Shown here in pieces: positions 47,212-57,583 of a stretch of 64,000 bases of DNA. Each line of letters begins with the position of its first letter. Positions within the stretch are counted from its first letter, which is position 1. A model generated the notes under the pieces. That model saw only the letters and a list, made by a program, of their open reading frames with translations, searched no databases and was not told the origin of the DNA. This DNA comes from Erwinia phyllosphaerae (lineage in GTDB: Bacteria; Pseudomonadota; Gammaproteobacteria; Enterobacterales; Enterobacteriaceae): the NCBI RefSeq assembly GCF_019132875.1, contig NZ_JAHSPF010000001.1, forward strand, positions 1 to 64,000. The letters are read 5' to 3'. The position numbers and the translations under genes were made by a program.

Positions 47212-47776
47212 ATCCTCGCCTCTGCTGGATCGGTTTATTACGCGTTTTCTGCTACAGCAGCCGGAGGCTTCTCCCGCCTCGTTGCCAACCCGCCAGGCGG
47301 CAGTACTGGTGCCGATTATCGATCGCCCACGTCCCGGCCTGCTGCTGACACGGCGTGCCGCGACGCTGCGCAAACATGCGGGCCAGGTGGCATTTCCGGG
47401 CGGCATGCGGGATAACGAAGATCGGTCACTGATTTGCACTGCGCTGCGAGAGGCGCAGGAGGAGGTCGCGATTCCACCGGAAAGCGTAAAAGTGATTGGC
47501 GTATTACCTCCGGTGACCAGCAGCACAGGCTTCCAGGTGACTCCCGTGGTCGGCATTTTGCCTGCTAACCTGTGCTGGCAGGCCAACGAGGCGGAAGTCG
47601 AATCGGTATTTGAAATGCCGCTACAGGAAGCGCTACGTCTGGGACGCTACTCCCCGTTGGATATTCACCGTCACGGCGTGACCCATCGGGTCTGGCTTTC
47701 ATGGTTTGAAAACTATTTTATCTGGGGCATGACGGCGGGGATCATTCGCGAGCTGAGTTTACAGGTGGCAGAGTAG
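47204..47776 (+). CDS. nudL: CoA pyrophosphatase NudL
   Basis: Nudix hydrolase predicted to act on coenzyme A derivatives. The 190-aa protein has the family UPF0035 motif [13 protein letters not shown], followed by the Nudix helix [10 protein letters not shown]. It ends [14 protein letters not shown]. Its ATG lies inside the end of pabB (8-bp overlap), so translation is coupled; the pair is the same in E. coli. A weak AGCGC/GCGCT hairpin lies after the stop. Confidence 0.93.
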   Translation: MAESSPLLDRFITRFLLQQPEASPASLPTRQAAVLVPIIDRPRPGLLLTRRAATLRKHAGQVAFPGGMRDNEDRSLICTALREAQEEVAIPPESVKVIGVLPPVTSSTGFQVTPVVGILPANLCWQANEAEVESVFEMPLQEALRLGRYSPLDIHRHGVTHRVWLSWFENYFIWGMTAGIIRELSLQVAE

Positions 47777-48109
47777 CCTTTTCCGCACAAAATAGCGCCG
47801 TTTAGCGCTTTTAGCCGTTCGATTAATCGGTCTGACGTCAAAATTCGCGATTTTAGTTGCCTTTCCCCCTTCACAATCAGCGTAAATCCTTTATATTGCA
47901 GCGCAAACAGAAGGCCTGGAGCATGACGGGCCCGCTTGCTTTGCCTTAATAAAGTTCAGGCGGAACAAGTGCACAAACCACCAGCCAGATAAGGCCGTGT
48001 ATAACTTTTTCGCCTGCTGCTGATTAGTTTATTTCATGCGACTATCGCGCGCAGGATGACTACCATTACCTCAATTTCCAGCTATCAATCGCTGACCCGG
48101 GAGCAACAT
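47777..48109 (+). other. Gap before sdaA
   Basis: 333 bp with no gene. It contains a small hairpin near 47794-47809, a perfect CGATTAATCG palindrome at 47820-47829, a possible -10 TATATT near 47891 and the sdaA leader ending CCGGGAGCAACAT. sdaA is Lrp-regulated in E. coli; no strong Lrp box was seen here by eye. Confidence 0.45.
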
Positions 48110-49474
48110 GTGATTAGTGTTTTTGACATGTTTAAGATCGGCATAGGTCCATCCAGCTCCCATACGGTGGGGCCGATGAAAGCCGGCAAGCAGTTTGTTG
48201 ACGATCTTGTCAATCTGGGCAAGCTGACTGACGTAACGCGTATCGCCGTGGACGTTTACGGCTCGCTTTCTCTTACCGGCAAAGGCCACCATACCGATAT
48301 CGCGATCGTTATGGGGCTGTCAGGCGCCTCGCCGGAATCGGTCGATATTGATGGTATTCCTGCCTTTATCCGCGATGTGGAAGAGCGCCAGCGCCTGCTG
48401 CTGGCGAACGGCGCGCATGAAGTAGATTTCCCGCGTGAAGGCGGCATGGTTTTCCGCAGCGATAACCTTTCCCTGCACGAAAACGGCATGCGTATCTATG
48501 CGTTTGCCAATGAGGCGATGATTTACAGTAAAACTTACTATTCTATCGGCGGCGGCTTTATTGTTGACGAAGAACACTTTGGCCAGTCTACCCTGAATGA
48601 AGTGTCGGTGCCCTATCCGTTCAATTCAGCCAAAGAGATGCTGGCCCACTGTCACGAAACGGGGCTGTCGCTTTCCGGCATGGTAATGAAGAACGAGCTG
48701 GCGCTGCACAGCCGCGATGAGATCGAACGCTATTTCGCCGACGTCTGGCAAAGCATGCGCGACTGTATCGATCGCGGCCTGAATACCGAAGGCGTCCTGC
48801 CGGGGCCGCTACGCGTACCGCGCCGTGCTTCCGCGCTGCGTCGGCTGCTGGTGTCGTCCGATAAGCTTTCCAGCGATCCGATGAACGTTATCGACTGGGT
48901 AAACATGTTTGCGCTGGCGGTTAACGAAGAGAATGCGGCAGGCGGCCGCGTTGTTACTGCGCCAACCAACGGCGCGTGCGGCATCGTCCCGGCCGTGCTG
49001 GCCTATTACGACCATTTTATTGCGTCCGTCAGCCCGGATATTTTCATCCGCTATTTTCTGGCGGCCGGTGCGGTTGGCATCTTATATAAGATGAACGCTT
49101 CTATTTCCGGAGCGGAAGTAGGCTGTCAGGGTGAAGTTGGCGTTGCCTGCTCAATGGCGGCCGCAGGCCTGGCCGAACTGCTGGGTGCCAGTCCGGAACA
49201 GGTTTGCGTGGCGGCGGAAATCGGCATGGAGCACAATCTGGGCTTAACCTGCGATCCGGTGGCCGGCCAGGTTCAGGTTCCCTGCATTGAACGTAACGCC
49301 ATTGCTTCGGTAAAAGCGATCAACTCTGCGCGCATGGCGATGCGCCGCACCAGCGAAGCCCGCGTCTCGCTGGATAAGGTTATCGAAACGATGTATGAAA
49401 CCGGTAAGGATATGAACGCTAAATACCGTGAGACCTCTCGCGGCGGCCTGGCGATCAAAGTACAGTGTGATTAA
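48110..49474 (+). CDS. sdaA: L-serine ammonia-lyase 1
   Basis: Iron-sulfur L-serine deaminase producing pyruvate and ammonia. With the GTG start at 48110 ([19 protein letters not shown]) the product is 454 aa, exactly the E. coli length, and GGGAG is 6 bases upstream. An upstream ATG at 48056 would add 18 unrelated residues. Motifs: [24 protein letters not shown], and the C-terminal cysteines in [24 protein letters not shown] and GLTCDPVAG for the 4Fe-4S cluster. Confidence 0.96.
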   Translation: MISVFDMFKIGIGPSSSHTVGPMKAGKQFVDDLVNLGKLTDVTRIAVDVYGSLSLTGKGHHTDIAIVMGLSGASPESVDIDGIPAFIRDVEERQRLLLANGAHEVDFPREGGMVFRSDNLSLHENGMRIYAFANEAMIYSKTYYSIGGGFIVDEEHFGQSTLNEVSVPYPFNSAKEMLAHCHETGLSLSGMVMKNELALHSRDEIERYFADVWQSMRDCIDRGLNTEGVLPGPLRVPRRASALRRLLVSSDKLSSDPMNVIDWVNMFALAVNEENAAGGRVVTAPTNGACGIVPAVLAYYDHFIASVSPDIFIRYFLAAGAVGILYKMNASISGAEVGCQGEVGVACSMAAAGLAELLGASPEQVCVAAEIGMEHNLGLTCDPVAGQVQVPCIERNAIASVKAINSARMAMRRTSEARVSLDKVIETMYETGKDMNAKYRETSRGGLAIKVQCD

Positions 49475-49481
49475 TCCCTGC

Positions 49482-49512
49482 GCCAGCGCCCTTCACGGCG
49501 CTGGCCCTTTTG
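49482..49512 (+). terminator. Terminator after sdaA
   Basis: Perfect 9-bp stem GCCAGCGCC/GGCGCTGGC with a 6-nt loop, followed by CCTTTTG, 7 bases after the sdaA stop. Confidence 0.8.
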
Positions 49513-49665
49513 CCTGTTCCCCCTGATTCCCTCCTCTGCTACCCGCCTGATAAGTGATTGTTTTTTTATCCCGCTTTTTCCCTCACCCGCGACTAAACTT
49601 AACGTTAATTTTGCCGATAACTTGTGGATCTTCATGTTCGTGTTTCGCTTTAAGGACGGTAACTA

Positions 49666-51228
49666 ATGCAGGTGTCACAGGAAGCTACGGGAGCTTTTCG
49701 CCGCCGACGCTTGTTGATTGCTATAGTGGTAGCCACGCTGGTGCTCATCCTTACCCTTGCTTTACGTTTCGTCGTAGAGAAAAAACATATTGAGCAGCAG
49801 TCGCAGACTTTCGCCAAAGTGGCTATTCAGCGTTTCGATCGCCTTTTTTCACCGCTGGACGTGGCGGCAAACAATACGCTGGGACTGGTGGGATTGCCTT
49901 GTGAGCAGGTGCGCTTCCCGCTGGTGGAAAAGCTGGCTTCGCTGCAAACCGTGCGGTCAATTATTCTGGTGCAGCATGACAACATGTACTGCTCCAGCAT
50001 TTTCGGCAGTACCAATATCAGCTTCAGTACCACCTATCCGGAACTGGCGGTAAATAATCAGCGCATGGTGCTGAGCACCGACGAAGATTTACTGAAAGGC
50101 TCGCCCGTTTTGCTGCTGTGGACGCCCGTTGAGGCCAATAATCGGGCCGGTATTTTGCAAGTCATTAATATTGAGATGATGAGCAACTATTTGCTGGAAC
50201 CGGCGTTGCCCTGGGTTGAGCGTGCCGTATTTAACGTCGGCACGCACAGCCTGGAATATGGCAACCCGATGATTGAAACGGCGCTGGCTGCTGAAGATGA
50301 AGTCAGCTATCAGAATACTTCGCTGCGCTATCCTTTTTCGGTCACGTTATTTGGCCCGGCCCCTACACGGCTGGCGTTGTCGACGCTGCCCGGCCAGCTC
50401 CCTCTGGCCCTGTTGCTGAGCCTGCTGTCTGGCTATATCGTCTGGCTGGCCACCGCTAACCGTATGAGTCTGGCCTGGCAAATCAGCTATGGCATTAACG
50501 CGCGCGAATTTATGGTTTACTGTCAGCCGCTGATCAACGCCCGTAGCGGTGAGTGCGAAGGGATTGAGTTACTGTTGCGCTGGCAGAGCGCCCGTCAGGG
50601 CTGGGTGTCGCCAGACCTGTTTATTCCGCTGGCGGAACGCAATAATTTAATTGCGCCATTAACGCGCTATGTCCTTAAAGAACTGGTGCGGCAGCTCCCT
50701 ACACTGCCGCAGAAAGCCGATTTTCATATCGCCATAAACGTCGCGTCCAGCCACTTCCATCATCGGCAGATTATGATGGATTTAAAGCAGTACTGGTGGT
50801 CGGCAAATCCTGTTCCTCAGCTTATCGTCGAGCTCACCGAACGCGACGCTCTGCCGGAAGTGGATCGCCGCGTGGTCGCCCAGCTGCGTCAGGCAGGGGT
50901 CAGGTTGGCTATTGATGACTTCGGCACGGGACACAGTTCGCTTTCTTATCTGAAGACATTAAGTCCGGACGTGCTGAAAATCGACAAGCTGTTTACCGCC
51001 GCAATAGGGACGGATGCTATTAACGCTACCGTTACTGATATGGTGATTTCACTGGCGCAGCGGCTGAATATGAGCCTGGTCGCGGAAGGTGTGGAAACGG
51101 AAGAGCAGGCAGCCTATTTACGTGAAAAAGGCGTGGACGTGCTGCAGGGTTATCTGTTTGCTCGTCCGATGCCGCTTGAAGCGTTTCCGCAGTGGCTGGT
51201 TGATCATCAGCCGCACGGCGGCGGCTGA
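49666..51228 (+). CDS. pdeD: c-di-GMP phosphodiesterase PdeD (CSS-EAL type)
   Basis: Membrane phosphodiesterase lowering c-di-GMP. The 520-aa protein has a first membrane helix (about 16-36) and a periplasmic CSS domain with C109-S-S plus C79, sensing disulfide state. A second helix (about 242-262) leads into a cytoplasmic EAL domain. The EAL signature reads [39 protein letters not shown] and [10 protein letters not shown] are all present, suggesting an active enzyme. It matches E. coli YoaD/PdeD in length and position between sdaA and yoaE. Confidence 0.93.
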   Translation: MQVSQEATGAFRRRRLLIAIVVATLVLILTLALRFVVEKKHIEQQSQTFAKVAIQRFDRLFSPLDVAANNTLGLVGLPCEQVRFPLVEKLASLQTVRSIILVQHDNMYCSSIFGSTNISFSTTYPELAVNNQRMVLSTDEDLLKGSPVLLLWTPVEANNRAGILQVINIEMMSNYLLEPALPWVERAVFNVGTHSLEYGNPMIETALAAEDEVSYQNTSLRYPFSVTLFGPAPTRLALSTLPGQLPLALLLSLLSGYIVWLATANRMSLAWQISYGINAREFMVYCQPLINARSGECEGIELLLRWQSARQGWVSPDLFIPLAERNNLIAPLTRYVLKELVRQLPTLPQKADFHIAINVASSHFHHRQIMMDLKQYWWSANPVPQLIVELTERDALPEVDRRVVAQLRQAGVRLAIDDFGTGHSSLSYLKTLSPDVLKIDKLFTAAIGTDAINATVTDMVISLAQRLNMSLVAEGVETEEQAAYLREKGVDVLQGYLFARPMPLEAFPQWLVDHQPHGGG

Positions 51229-51238
51229 TGGTGGCCCG

Positions 51239-52801
51239 TTAAGCCGGTTCCTCTTCTGACAGTTCACGTTCGCGCGTTATCCGCACCAGATCGATACGGT
51301 AGTCGGTGGCCGCCACAATCTGAAAGCTGAACGGCGGCAGCGTAATGACCTCGCCGGGCGTCGGCAACTGTCCTTTTTGCGCAATCAGCAGGCCAGCCAG
51401 CGACGCGTGATCGTCCGCTGGCTTAACCAGGCTTTGCGTATCCAGCAGCTGCTGGATGGCGTGCAGATCGGTGCCGCCTTTGACCAGCCAGCCTTCGCCG
51501 TCGGCAATAATTTCGGGCGTTTCATCTTCATCCGGAAATTCGCCCGCTATCGCTTCCAGCACGTCCAGCGGCGTTATCAGTCCCTGAACCACGCCAAACT
51601 CGTTGCTGACCACCACAAAACTGCCCTTCGCACGACGCAGCACGCCCAACAGGTTAATCGGATCCAGCGTTTCCGGCACGATAACCGGCGGCATCGCGGC
51701 GGCGAAGGTTTCCACATTGACGCCGTTATCCAGCGCGACCAGCAAATCTTTTGCCCTGACTACCCCGATGATTTCATCCAGCTCGCCACGGCAGACCGGG
51801 AAAAGGCTGTGCGGCGTATCCAGTAGCTGCATGCGCACCTCTTCTACCGGTCGTTCGGCGTTGACCCAGGAGATCTCGCCGCGCGGCGTCATAATGCTGC
51901 GCACCGAACGGGAAGCCAGCGTCAGTACGCCGTTAATCATATAGCGCTCTTCATCCTGGAAAGCTTCCTTCGGCATAATTTTTGCCGTGTCGCTCTCGGG
52001 GTCATTTTCAGCAGGTTGTCCATGACGGCTTCCCATCAGACGCAAAATCGCTTCGGCGGTACGTTCGCGCATCGGCCTTCTGGCCTGGTGGCGCAGAAAA
52101 TTAACCCTGGCTATCTGGTTAAACAGCTCGATCAAAATAGAGAAGCCGATTGCCGCGTAGAGATAGCCTTTCGGAATATGAAACCCGAAACCTTCCGCTA
52201 CCAGGCTAAGGCCAATCATCAGCAGGAAGCTCAGACAGAGCACCACGACCGTAGGATGGGCGTTGACAAAGTTAGTCAGCGGCTTCGAGGCCAGCAGCAT
52301 TAACCCCATCGCGATGATAACGGCCGTCATCATGATCGCCAGGTTATTCACCATCCCTACAGCGGTAATCACCGCATCCAGCGAAAAGACGGCGTCCAGA
52401 ATTACGATCTGTACGACTACCGCCCAGAAGCTGGCGTAACCCTTATTGCCACTGCCGCTATGCTCCCGGTTTTCCAGCCGTTCATGCAGCTCCATGGTGG
52501 CTTTAAACAGCAGGAATAACCCACCCGCCAGCAGGATCAGGTCGCGACCTGAAAAGCTGAAGTCTCCCACGCTGAACAGCGGACGGGTCAGCGTCACTAT
52601 CCACGAAATCAACGAAAGCAGACCCAGGCGCATGATCATCGCCAGCGACAGTCCAATCAGACGTGCCTTGTCACGCTGCTTTGGCGGCAGCTTATCGGCA
52701 AGGATGGCAATAAAAACCAGGTTATCGATACCCAGCACAATTTCAAGCACGACCAGCGTCAGCAAACCGGCCCAGATTGAAGGGTCTAAGAGAAATTCCA
52801 T
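51239..52801 (-). CDS. yoaE: TerC/CBS/CorC-domain membrane protein YoaE
   Basis: Inner-membrane protein, probably involved in metal homeostasis. The 520-aa protein has seven N-terminal membrane helices of the TerC family with [16 protein letters not shown] and [10 protein letters not shown] acidic motifs. A CBS-domain pair (about 300-430) and a C-terminal CorC/HlyC domain follow. The start at 52801 ([12 protein letters not shown]) follows GGAG at 7 bases; the longer frame to 52855 is rejected. The 270-bp leader holds several short stems. manXYZ, divergent from it in E. coli, is missing. Confidence 0.93.
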   Translation of the reverse strand: MEFLLDPSIWAGLLTLVVLEIVLGIDNLVFIAILADKLPPKQRDKARLIGLSLAMIMRLGLLSLISWIVTLTRPLFSVGDFSFSGRDLILLAGGLFLLFKATMELHERLENREHSGSGNKGYASFWAVVVQIVILDAVFSLDAVITAVGMVNNLAIMMTAVIIAMGLMLLASKPLTNFVNAHPTVVVLCLSFLLMIGLSLVAEGFGFHIPKGYLYAAIGFSILIELFNQIARVNFLRHQARRPMRERTAEAILRLMGSRHGQPAENDPESDTAKIMPKEAFQDEERYMINGVLTLASRSVRSIMTPRGEISWVNAERPVEEVRMQLLDTPHSLFPVCRGELDEIIGVVRAKDLLVALDNGVNVETFAAAMPPVIVPETLDPINLLGVLRRAKGSFVVVSNEFGVVQGLITPLDVLEAIAGEFPDEDETPEIIADGEGWLVKGGTDLHAIQQLLDTQSLVKPADDHASLAGLLIAQKGQLPTPGEVITLPPFSFQIVAATDYRIDLVRITRERELSEEEPA

Positions 52802-53071
52802 GACGAACTCCGGATAAAGGCGCAGGAAAAGCGAGCTGGCGAACAGGCGCCGCACTCGGGAAACAGGGACAGAAACTGGATGCTCTCAGCGAGCGGGATG
52901 ACAGTAGCCGGATGGCCCGGTGGCATGGTTAAAAGACGTCGATGACAGTCCATAGAGAGAGCTGAGGCCCGTTACTCCTGATAAAATTAAGGAGTTCTAC
53001 TGTAAACAGCGCATCGGGCTTCGTCAAAATATTTGCTTACATTTACAGTAGGCCGCGTAGGCCTGCTGTTT

Positions 53072-53917
53072 TTACTCGTCGTCGTGCAGACCCGTTTCCT
53101 GCTCGTCACGCTGCCACAGGCGCAAAGTAAAGTCGGTTTCAACGGCAAACGATGGCGTGGTCGCTAACACGCCCCACACTTCCGGGCGAGCACGCCAGGC
53201 GAAAGGCGTCATCTGTAACAGCGCGGCGGACTCTTCACTGTTCAGATTCATTGGATAATTCAGCGAATGCTGTTCCTGCAAGGTAAAGCCCTGCAGCTGC
53301 TCCGGCGTTTCGTCATGCAGCCTGGCTTCCTGGTAGATCAGCTCTTTAAACTGCAGCAGATGGCGCGGTCCCGGCGTTACGGTCAGCACGTAACCTGCCG
53401 GTTTGACCACCCGCGCCAGCTCTTCCGCTTTACAGGGCGCATAGATACGCAATACGGCGTCAAACTGCCCGCTGGCGAAGGGCAAACGGTGGCTGGAAGC
53501 CACGCAAAAGCGGACGTTGCGATAGCGTTTGGCCCCGGCGCGAACGGCCACTCTGGATACATCCAGCGCGTGCACTTCCGCTTCACCCTGCCGTTGCAGC
53601 ATGTCCGCCACGGCATGCGTGTAATAACCTTCGCCACAGCCAATATCCAGTACGCTGACGTTTGTTAAAGGCAAAATGCGCTGAAAGATGGCGCAAACTT
53701 CTTCCTGCAACGGCTGATAGTGACCGGCATCCAGAAACTCTCGCCGCGCCTGCATCATATCCGCGCTGTCACCCGGCTGCTTTGAACGTTTATGCTGCAC
53801 CGGCAGCAGGTTAACGTAGCCCTCTTTCGCCCGGTCAAACTGATGCCGGTTTTCGCAGCACCAGCCGGACGCGTCGGGCAACAAAGGTTGATGGCAAAGC
53901 GGGCACAGATAGGACAT
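53072..53917 (-). CDS. rlmA: 23S rRNA (guanine(745)-N(1))-methyltransferase
   Basis: Methylates N1 of G745 in 23S rRNA. The 281-aa protein starts with a zinc finger (C5, C8, C21, H25) and then a Rossmann SAM-dependent methyltransferase domain with [15 protein letters not shown]. It ends with an acidic tail. E. coli RlmA is 269 aa. In E. coli mntP lies between it and the man operon; here yoaE is the next gene after 270 bp. Confidence 0.94.
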   Translation of the reverse strand: MSYLCPLCHQPLLPDASGWCCENRHQFDRAKEGYVNLLPVQHKRSKQPGDSADMMQARREFLDAGHYQPLQEEVCAIFQRILPLTNVSVLDIGCGEGYYTHAVADMLQRQGEAEVHALDVSRVAVRAGAKRYRNVRFCVASSHRLPFASGQFDAVLRIYAPCKAEELARVVKPAGYVLTVTPGPRHLLQFKELIYQEARLHDETPEQLQGFTLQEQHSLNYPMNLNSEESAALLQMTPFAWRARPEVWGVLATTPSFAVETDFTLRLWQRDEQETGLHDDE

Positions 53918-54000
53918 AACAACTCTCCGGAATGATTAAGGGCGGCAGTTTACCGGAAAGCGGCGGGTTGATGGAGACTTTCTTACGCTGTTTTAAACGG

Positions 54001-54030
54001 AAAAAGCCCCGCCATTAATGGCAGGGCTTT
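54001..54030 (-). terminator. Terminator after cspC
   Basis: Long stem AAAGCCCTGCCATT/AATGGCGGGGCTTT (one mismatch/wobble) read on the minus strand, followed by TTTCC. It lies about 50 bases after the cspC stop and before rlmA. Confidence 0.85.
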
Positions 54031-54082
54031 ACTATTCTGATGCTTGCCTGATCCGTCGCGCGGGCAACGGCAAGATCGAAAA

Positions 54083-54292
54083 TTAGATAGCGGTGACGTT
54101 CACAGCAGCAGGGCCTTTCTGGCCATCCTGAATTTCGAACTCAACGTTCTGGCCTTCAGCCAGAGTTTTGAAGCCATTACCCTGGATTGCAGAGAAGTGT
54201 ACGAACACATCTTTGCTGCCGTCAGCCGGGGTGATGAAGCCAAAACCTTTAGACTCGTTGAACCACTTAACCTGACCTTTAATCTTTGCCAT
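54083..54292 (-). CDS. cspC: Cold-shock-like RNA chaperone CspC
   Basis: OB-fold RNA chaperone expressed at 37 C and in stress, stabilising rpoS and other mRNAs. The 69-aa protein shows RNP1 KGFGFITP and RNP2 VFVHFSAI. It appears identical to E. coli CspC, distinguished from CspE by the [10 protein letters not shown] start and the AAVNVTAI end. AAGGAATT precedes the ATG. It is 12 bp downstream of yobF in an operon. Confidence 0.97.
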
Positions 54293-54304
54293 TTTGCAAA
54301 TTCC

Positions 54305-54448
54305 TTAGAATGTTAATTCGCCCGAAGGCGTGACGTACAGAAAAATCAGAGACACGACTGCATGAGGCATAAAATTAAGGCTCGGCAAGGAAGCGGTATT
54401 CAACGTAACGTCTTTACTCAGAACTTCTTTACTGAAGATGCCATACAT
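54305..54448 (-). CDS. yobF: YobF small stress-associated protein
   Basis: A 47-aa protein whose first 12 residues (MYGIFSKEVLSK) match E. coli YobF (MCGIFSKEVLSK); the rest has diverged (LPSLNFMPHAVV ...). E. coli YobF is made under heat and other stresses from the cspC transcript. The start at 54448 is chosen by this match; the frame is open to 54562. The ribosome site is weak (GGGGTAC at about 11 bases), suggesting regulated translation. Confidence 0.85.
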   Translation of the reverse strand: MYGIFSKEVLSKDVTLNTASLPSLNFMPHAVVSLIFLYVTPSGELTF

Positions 54449-54990
54449 AAACAGAACTGTACCCCGTTTTACCAAAAGCGTTATCACATATTCGATTATT
54501 AATGGCAAGTCATTTTTAAACAGTGGCGGCGCTATCGCACATAATTGAAACGTCGTCGGCACTTATTGCTCATTAACAAAGGAATCTCAAACATTAAACG
54601 CGTAAAACCGAATAGGGTTAGCCTGGCAGTCATACTTTGCAGGCTCTATCATAATCCGCTACCGCGCTTAAGTCTATCGTCCGGGCCTGCGTCTGCGGTG
54701 ATTTTTAACCGCGTTTATTGCAGAAATATGGCAAAGCTTCCCCAGAAAAAATTCATTTAATCATATCTGCTGGAAGTTGAAGACGGCCATGTCAAAAGTT
54801 AAACAAAAGAAGCGGCCGGTTCATATTAAATTTTAAATTGCACCAAAATCAGGAAAATGAAATTTTAACTGCCCCATTTAAAAGCACAGTCGCTATCTGT
54901 TAATTCGCGGTAGTACCACTAATCAATCCGGATTAACGGACGGGCATCTCGTTTTTTTCCTGCCTTTAAATTCACCGATTAGGAATGTTC
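54449..54990. other. AT-rich gap between yobF and the MBL-fold gene
   Basis: 542 bp with no accepted gene. It holds the long yobF-cspC leader/promoter region and the 3' flank of the MBL-fold hydrolase. A plus-strand frame (54545-54760) has no ribosome site or family likeness. Composition is clearly AT-rich. In E. coli yebO follows yobF directly, so this gap and the MBL gene are an insertion relative to E. coli. Confidence 0.5.
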
Positions 54991-55989
54991 TTAAATTATA
55001 TTATTTAGCGCCATTTTCGCGCCAATTTTCCACGCGCTGAAGCGCACCTCATCCTGCTGCGCTTCCTGCATCGCCTCTGCCAGCACGCCGGGCGGCTCGT
55101 CCAGCGACTCGTCGGCCAGCTCAAAAACGCCCCAGTGAATAGGTATAGTCACGGGCTGGCCCAGCTGCTGATGCAGATAAACGGCCTGCTGAGGGTCCAT
55201 ATGCTGTCCGCGCATGAACCATTGCGGTGCATAGGCCCCCACCGGCAATGCGGCCAGGTTAAAAGGCCCTAGCCTGCGGGGGATCTCCAGTAGATTATCC
55301 GTATAGCCGCTGTCGCCGCTAAACCAGAAGCTTAGTGCACTATTTTTTGCGACCCAGCCACACCACAAAGAGCGGTTACGATCGTAAGGCGTGCGCATAC
55401 TCCAGTGGCGCGCCGGCACGGCGAAGACCTCCAGGCCGACGACGTCCGTTTTCTCCCACCAGTCCAGCTGGGTAACCTGCTTTGCGCCCTTTTTGCGGAA
55501 CCAGGGAGCCAGCCCTAACGGCACGACAAACTGCACATCCGGAAAACGCCTGAGGATTTTTTTGATGGTTGGCGTATCCAGATGATCGTAGTGATTATGC
55601 GAAATCAGCACGCAATCCAGCGAGGGAAGATCGTCAATCTCCAGCGCCGCTGGCGTTTTACGCTGCGGCCCATAGAAGCTTAGCGGCGAAGCACGCTCTG
55701 ACAGCGCGGGATCGATCAGCGTATATTTTCCCGCAACCCGCAGCAGAATGCAGGCATGGCCAAGCCACCAGACCGCGTCATCCTGCCCGGAAAGGTCCGC
55801 TCGCTGCCACCACTGCCGGATAAACCCGTCGTAGCCTGCGGCAGGCGGAAACGGCAATCCCTGTGCCTTTCGTTCTTTACGCCAGCGCTGTAAATCGCCT
55901 TTATTACGCATTTCCGCCTCGGGATTGCGAAAGCCTTCCGGCGTATGGTGGCTTTTTTGCGGATCGTACCAGGGATTCTGCCAGGCCAT
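54991..55989 (-). CDS. MBL-fold metallo-hydrolase (NAPE-PLD/UlaG-like)
   Basis: A 332-aa metallo-beta-lactamase-fold enzyme. The zinc motif H131-N-H133-Y-D135-H136-L-D is complete, with further ligands in FSGDSGYTD and IPIHWG near the C-terminus. A Trp-rich N-terminus (MAWQNPWYDPQKSHHTPEGF) is typical of the NAPE-PLD-like branch, whose bacterial substrates are unknown. It is 25 bp after yebO on the same strand and separates yebO from yobF, unlike in E. coli. Confidence 0.88.
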   Translation of the reverse strand: MAWQNPWYDPQKSHHTPEGFRNPEAEMRNKGDLQRWRKERKAQGLPFPPAAGYDGFIRQWWQRADLSGQDDAVWWLGHACILLRVAGKYTLIDPALSERASPLSFYGPQRKTPAALEIDDLPSLDCVLISHNHYDHLDTPTIKKILRRFPDVQFVVPLGLAPWFRKKGAKQVTQLDWWEKTDVVGLEVFAVPARHWSMRTPYDRNRSLWCGWVAKNSALSFWFSGDSGYTDNLLEIPRRLGPFNLAALPVGAYAPQWFMRGQHMDPQQAVYLHQQLGQPVTIPIHWGVFELADESLDEPPGVLAEAMQEAQQDEVRFSAWKIGAKMALNNII

Positions 55990-56014
55990 TTAAAGCTCCT
56001 TGTGCCGGAACGGC

Positions 56015-56275
56015 TTAGCGCTCCGGAATAACGCGAATAAAATCGGGCTCGTCGTTGCCGCCCGCAGCGGCTTGCTCAGCACCGGCTTGCGCTGCTACCA
56101 GCCTCTGTAGCAGCTGGTTCTGTTCTTTCTGCTCTTCCAGCAGCGCGGTGAGCAGGCGGATCTGCTCATTGGCCCTGACGCTGGCACGATTAACCCAAAA
56201 CCAGACCAGCAGCCCTGCCACGCCCAGCACGCAAAGGATTGCCAGACCTGACCCGTTTACGACTTCGTTTAACAC
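56015..56275 (-). CDS. yebO: YebO family small membrane protein
   Basis: An 86-aa protein with one N-terminal membrane helix (about 10-30, LAILCVLGVAGLLVWFWV), a coiled-coil-like segment (ANEQIRLLTALLEEQKEQNQ, part) and an acidic end DEPDFIRVIPER. It matches E. coli YebO. AGGAG is 7 bases from GTG 56275 (M-LNEVVN) but only 1 base from ATG 56281, so GTG is preferred. It may share a transcript with the MBL gene. Function unknown. Confidence 0.83.
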   Translation of the reverse strand: MLNEVVNGSGLAILCVLGVAGLLVWFWVNRASVRANEQIRLLTALLEEQKEQNQLLQRLVAAQAGAEQAAAGGNDEPDFIRVIPER

Positions 56276-56493
56276 GCTCATACTCCTGAAGCTACTTAGC
56301 ACCGTTACGTTTGTTTCGCCACGATTCTACCAGGAGATCGCCGAATTCATAGCGGCCTGACAGAACTTTAGGAACCTTCGCGCAGGCAACGGCATCGGGT
56401 TACAGTAAGCTCAACCAAACTGCCACAACATGTTGATAAGGGTAAGCAGACCCCGGCGCGGCCGGGAAGCGTCTGCATTAACACGGAGATACC

Positions 56494-56730
56494 ATGAAAT
56501 TTTTTGTTCGAATCGTTGCGCTACTGGTGCTGGCATGGCTGGCGCTGCTGGTCACAGGCTATGGCGTGCTGGCCGGAAGCCATAAAAACGTAGCAGGCAT
56601 GGGTTTACAATGCCAGTATCTCACTGCCAGAGGCGTGACGACCGCACAATATCTGCATAGCGACAGCGGCATCGTTGGCGTTACCGATTGTCCTTTATTA
56701 CGGAAAACCAGCGAAGTAGTGGATAACTAA
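56494..56730 (+). CDS. yobH: YobH family protein
   Basis: A 78-aa protein with an N-terminal membrane helix or uncleaved signal (VRIVALLVLAWLALLVTGYGVL). A periplasmic part has two cysteines (LGLQC-like GLQCQY and TDCPLLRK) and matches E. coli YobH (79 aa). ACGGAGATACC precedes the ATG. It lies between yebO and kdgR as in E. coli, but mgrB, which is also there in E. coli, is not found. An inverted repeat TGGCCAGC/GCTGGCCA (56740-56760) follows. Confidence 0.9.
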   Translation: MKFFVRIVALLVLAWLALLVTGYGVLAGSHKNVAGMGLQCQYLTARGVTTAQYLHSDSGIVGVTDCPLLRKTSEVVDN

Positions 56731-56739
56731 GGGTACGGC

Positions 56740-56760
56740 TGGCCAGCCTTACGCTGGCCA
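56740..56760. terminator. Inverted repeat between yobH and kdgR
   Basis: 8-bp stem TGGCCAGC/GCTGGCCA with a 5-nt loop, between convergent genes and 7 bases from the kdgR stop. There is no long T-run; termination is likely but not certain. Confidence 0.55.
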
Positions 56761-56766
56761 TCTGCT

Positions 56767-57558
56767 TTAAAAAGGATAATCCCTGTAGCCCATCTGTTCG
56801 GAAATTGTTTTTGCCGCCTGGTGCAGCATCGCCACGTAACTCCCCTTCTCTTCCTGCGAAAAGCGGATAGTAGGGAAAGAGAGGCTCAGCCCGGCAATAA
56901 CCACGCCAAAACGATCGAAGACCGGTACGGCGATGCAGCGTAAGCCTTCCTCCTGCTCCTCAATATCTTCGCCATAGCCCTGAGCCCGCACTTTTTCCAG
57001 CTGGGTCATCAGCTGCTCCAGCGTGGTCACCGTGCGCGGCGTGCTTTGCTGAAAGGTAACGCCTGCTAAAATTGTCCGTACTTCTTCCGCCTCTCGCCAG
57101 GCCAGCAAAACTTTGCCAATAGCGGTGCTGTACAGCGGATTGCGCCGGCCAATGCGTGAATACATGCGCAGGTTATAGAGCGAGTCGATTTTGTGAATAT
57201 AGACGATGCTGTCTTCTTCCAGCGCGCCCAGATGGATAGTTTCACGCGTCTGGCGGGAAAGCTCGCGCATCTGCACATCAGCGCTGCGGATCAAATCAAC
57301 GTTCTGGAGTGCTTTGGCACCTAACTCAAACAGCTTCAGGGTCAGGCTATATTTCTCCGTTTCGCCTTCCTGGGCAACATAGCCGAGCGATTTCATCGTC
57401 TGCAGAAAGCGATAAACGGTGCTTTTAGACATCATTACGCGCTGGGAAAGCTCGGTAATACCGTGCGCCCTCTCCTCGCCCAACGCCTGTAAAATGCCAA
57501 AAACCTTCAGTACGGAAGAGACCGAATCGGGTTGTTTATCCACTTCATCCTTTGCCAT
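56767..57558 (-). CDS. kdgR: IclR-family regulator KdgR
   Basis: Repressor of pectin/2-keto-3-deoxygluconate metabolism genes. The 263-aa protein has an N-terminal winged helix (ITELSQRVMMSKSTVYRFLQ, residues about 34-53) and the IclR effector domain with GRRNPLYSTAIGKVLLAW and GYGEDIEEQEEGLRCIA (part). A KdgR box lies 26 bases upstream, suggesting autoregulation. Divergent from yebQ as in E. coli. Confidence 0.95.
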   Translation of the reverse strand: MAKDEVDKQPDSVSSVLKVFGILQALGEERAHGITELSQRVMMSKSTVYRFLQTMKSLGYVAQEGETEKYSLTLKLFELGAKALQNVDLIRSADVQMRELSRQTRETIHLGALEEDSIVYIHKIDSLYNLRMYSRIGRRNPLYSTAIGKVLLAWREAEEVRTILAGVTFQQSTPRTVTTLEQLMTQLEKVRAQGYGEDIEEQEEGLRCIAVPVFDRFGVVIAGLSLSFPTIRFSQEEKGSYVAMLHQAAKTISEQMGYRDYPF

Positions 57559-57583
57559 TGCTCTGCCTTTTTTGTTTTATAAA

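Noticed and set aside
52802-53071. yybP-ykoY manganese riboswitch upstream of yoaE
   Set aside because: The conserved GGGGAGUA and partner motifs could not be found; only weak resemblance (CACCGGGC), so not listed as a feature.
54545-54760. 71-codon plus-strand frame upstream of yobF
   Set aside because: No ribosome site; random-looking composition; probably non-coding leader DNA.
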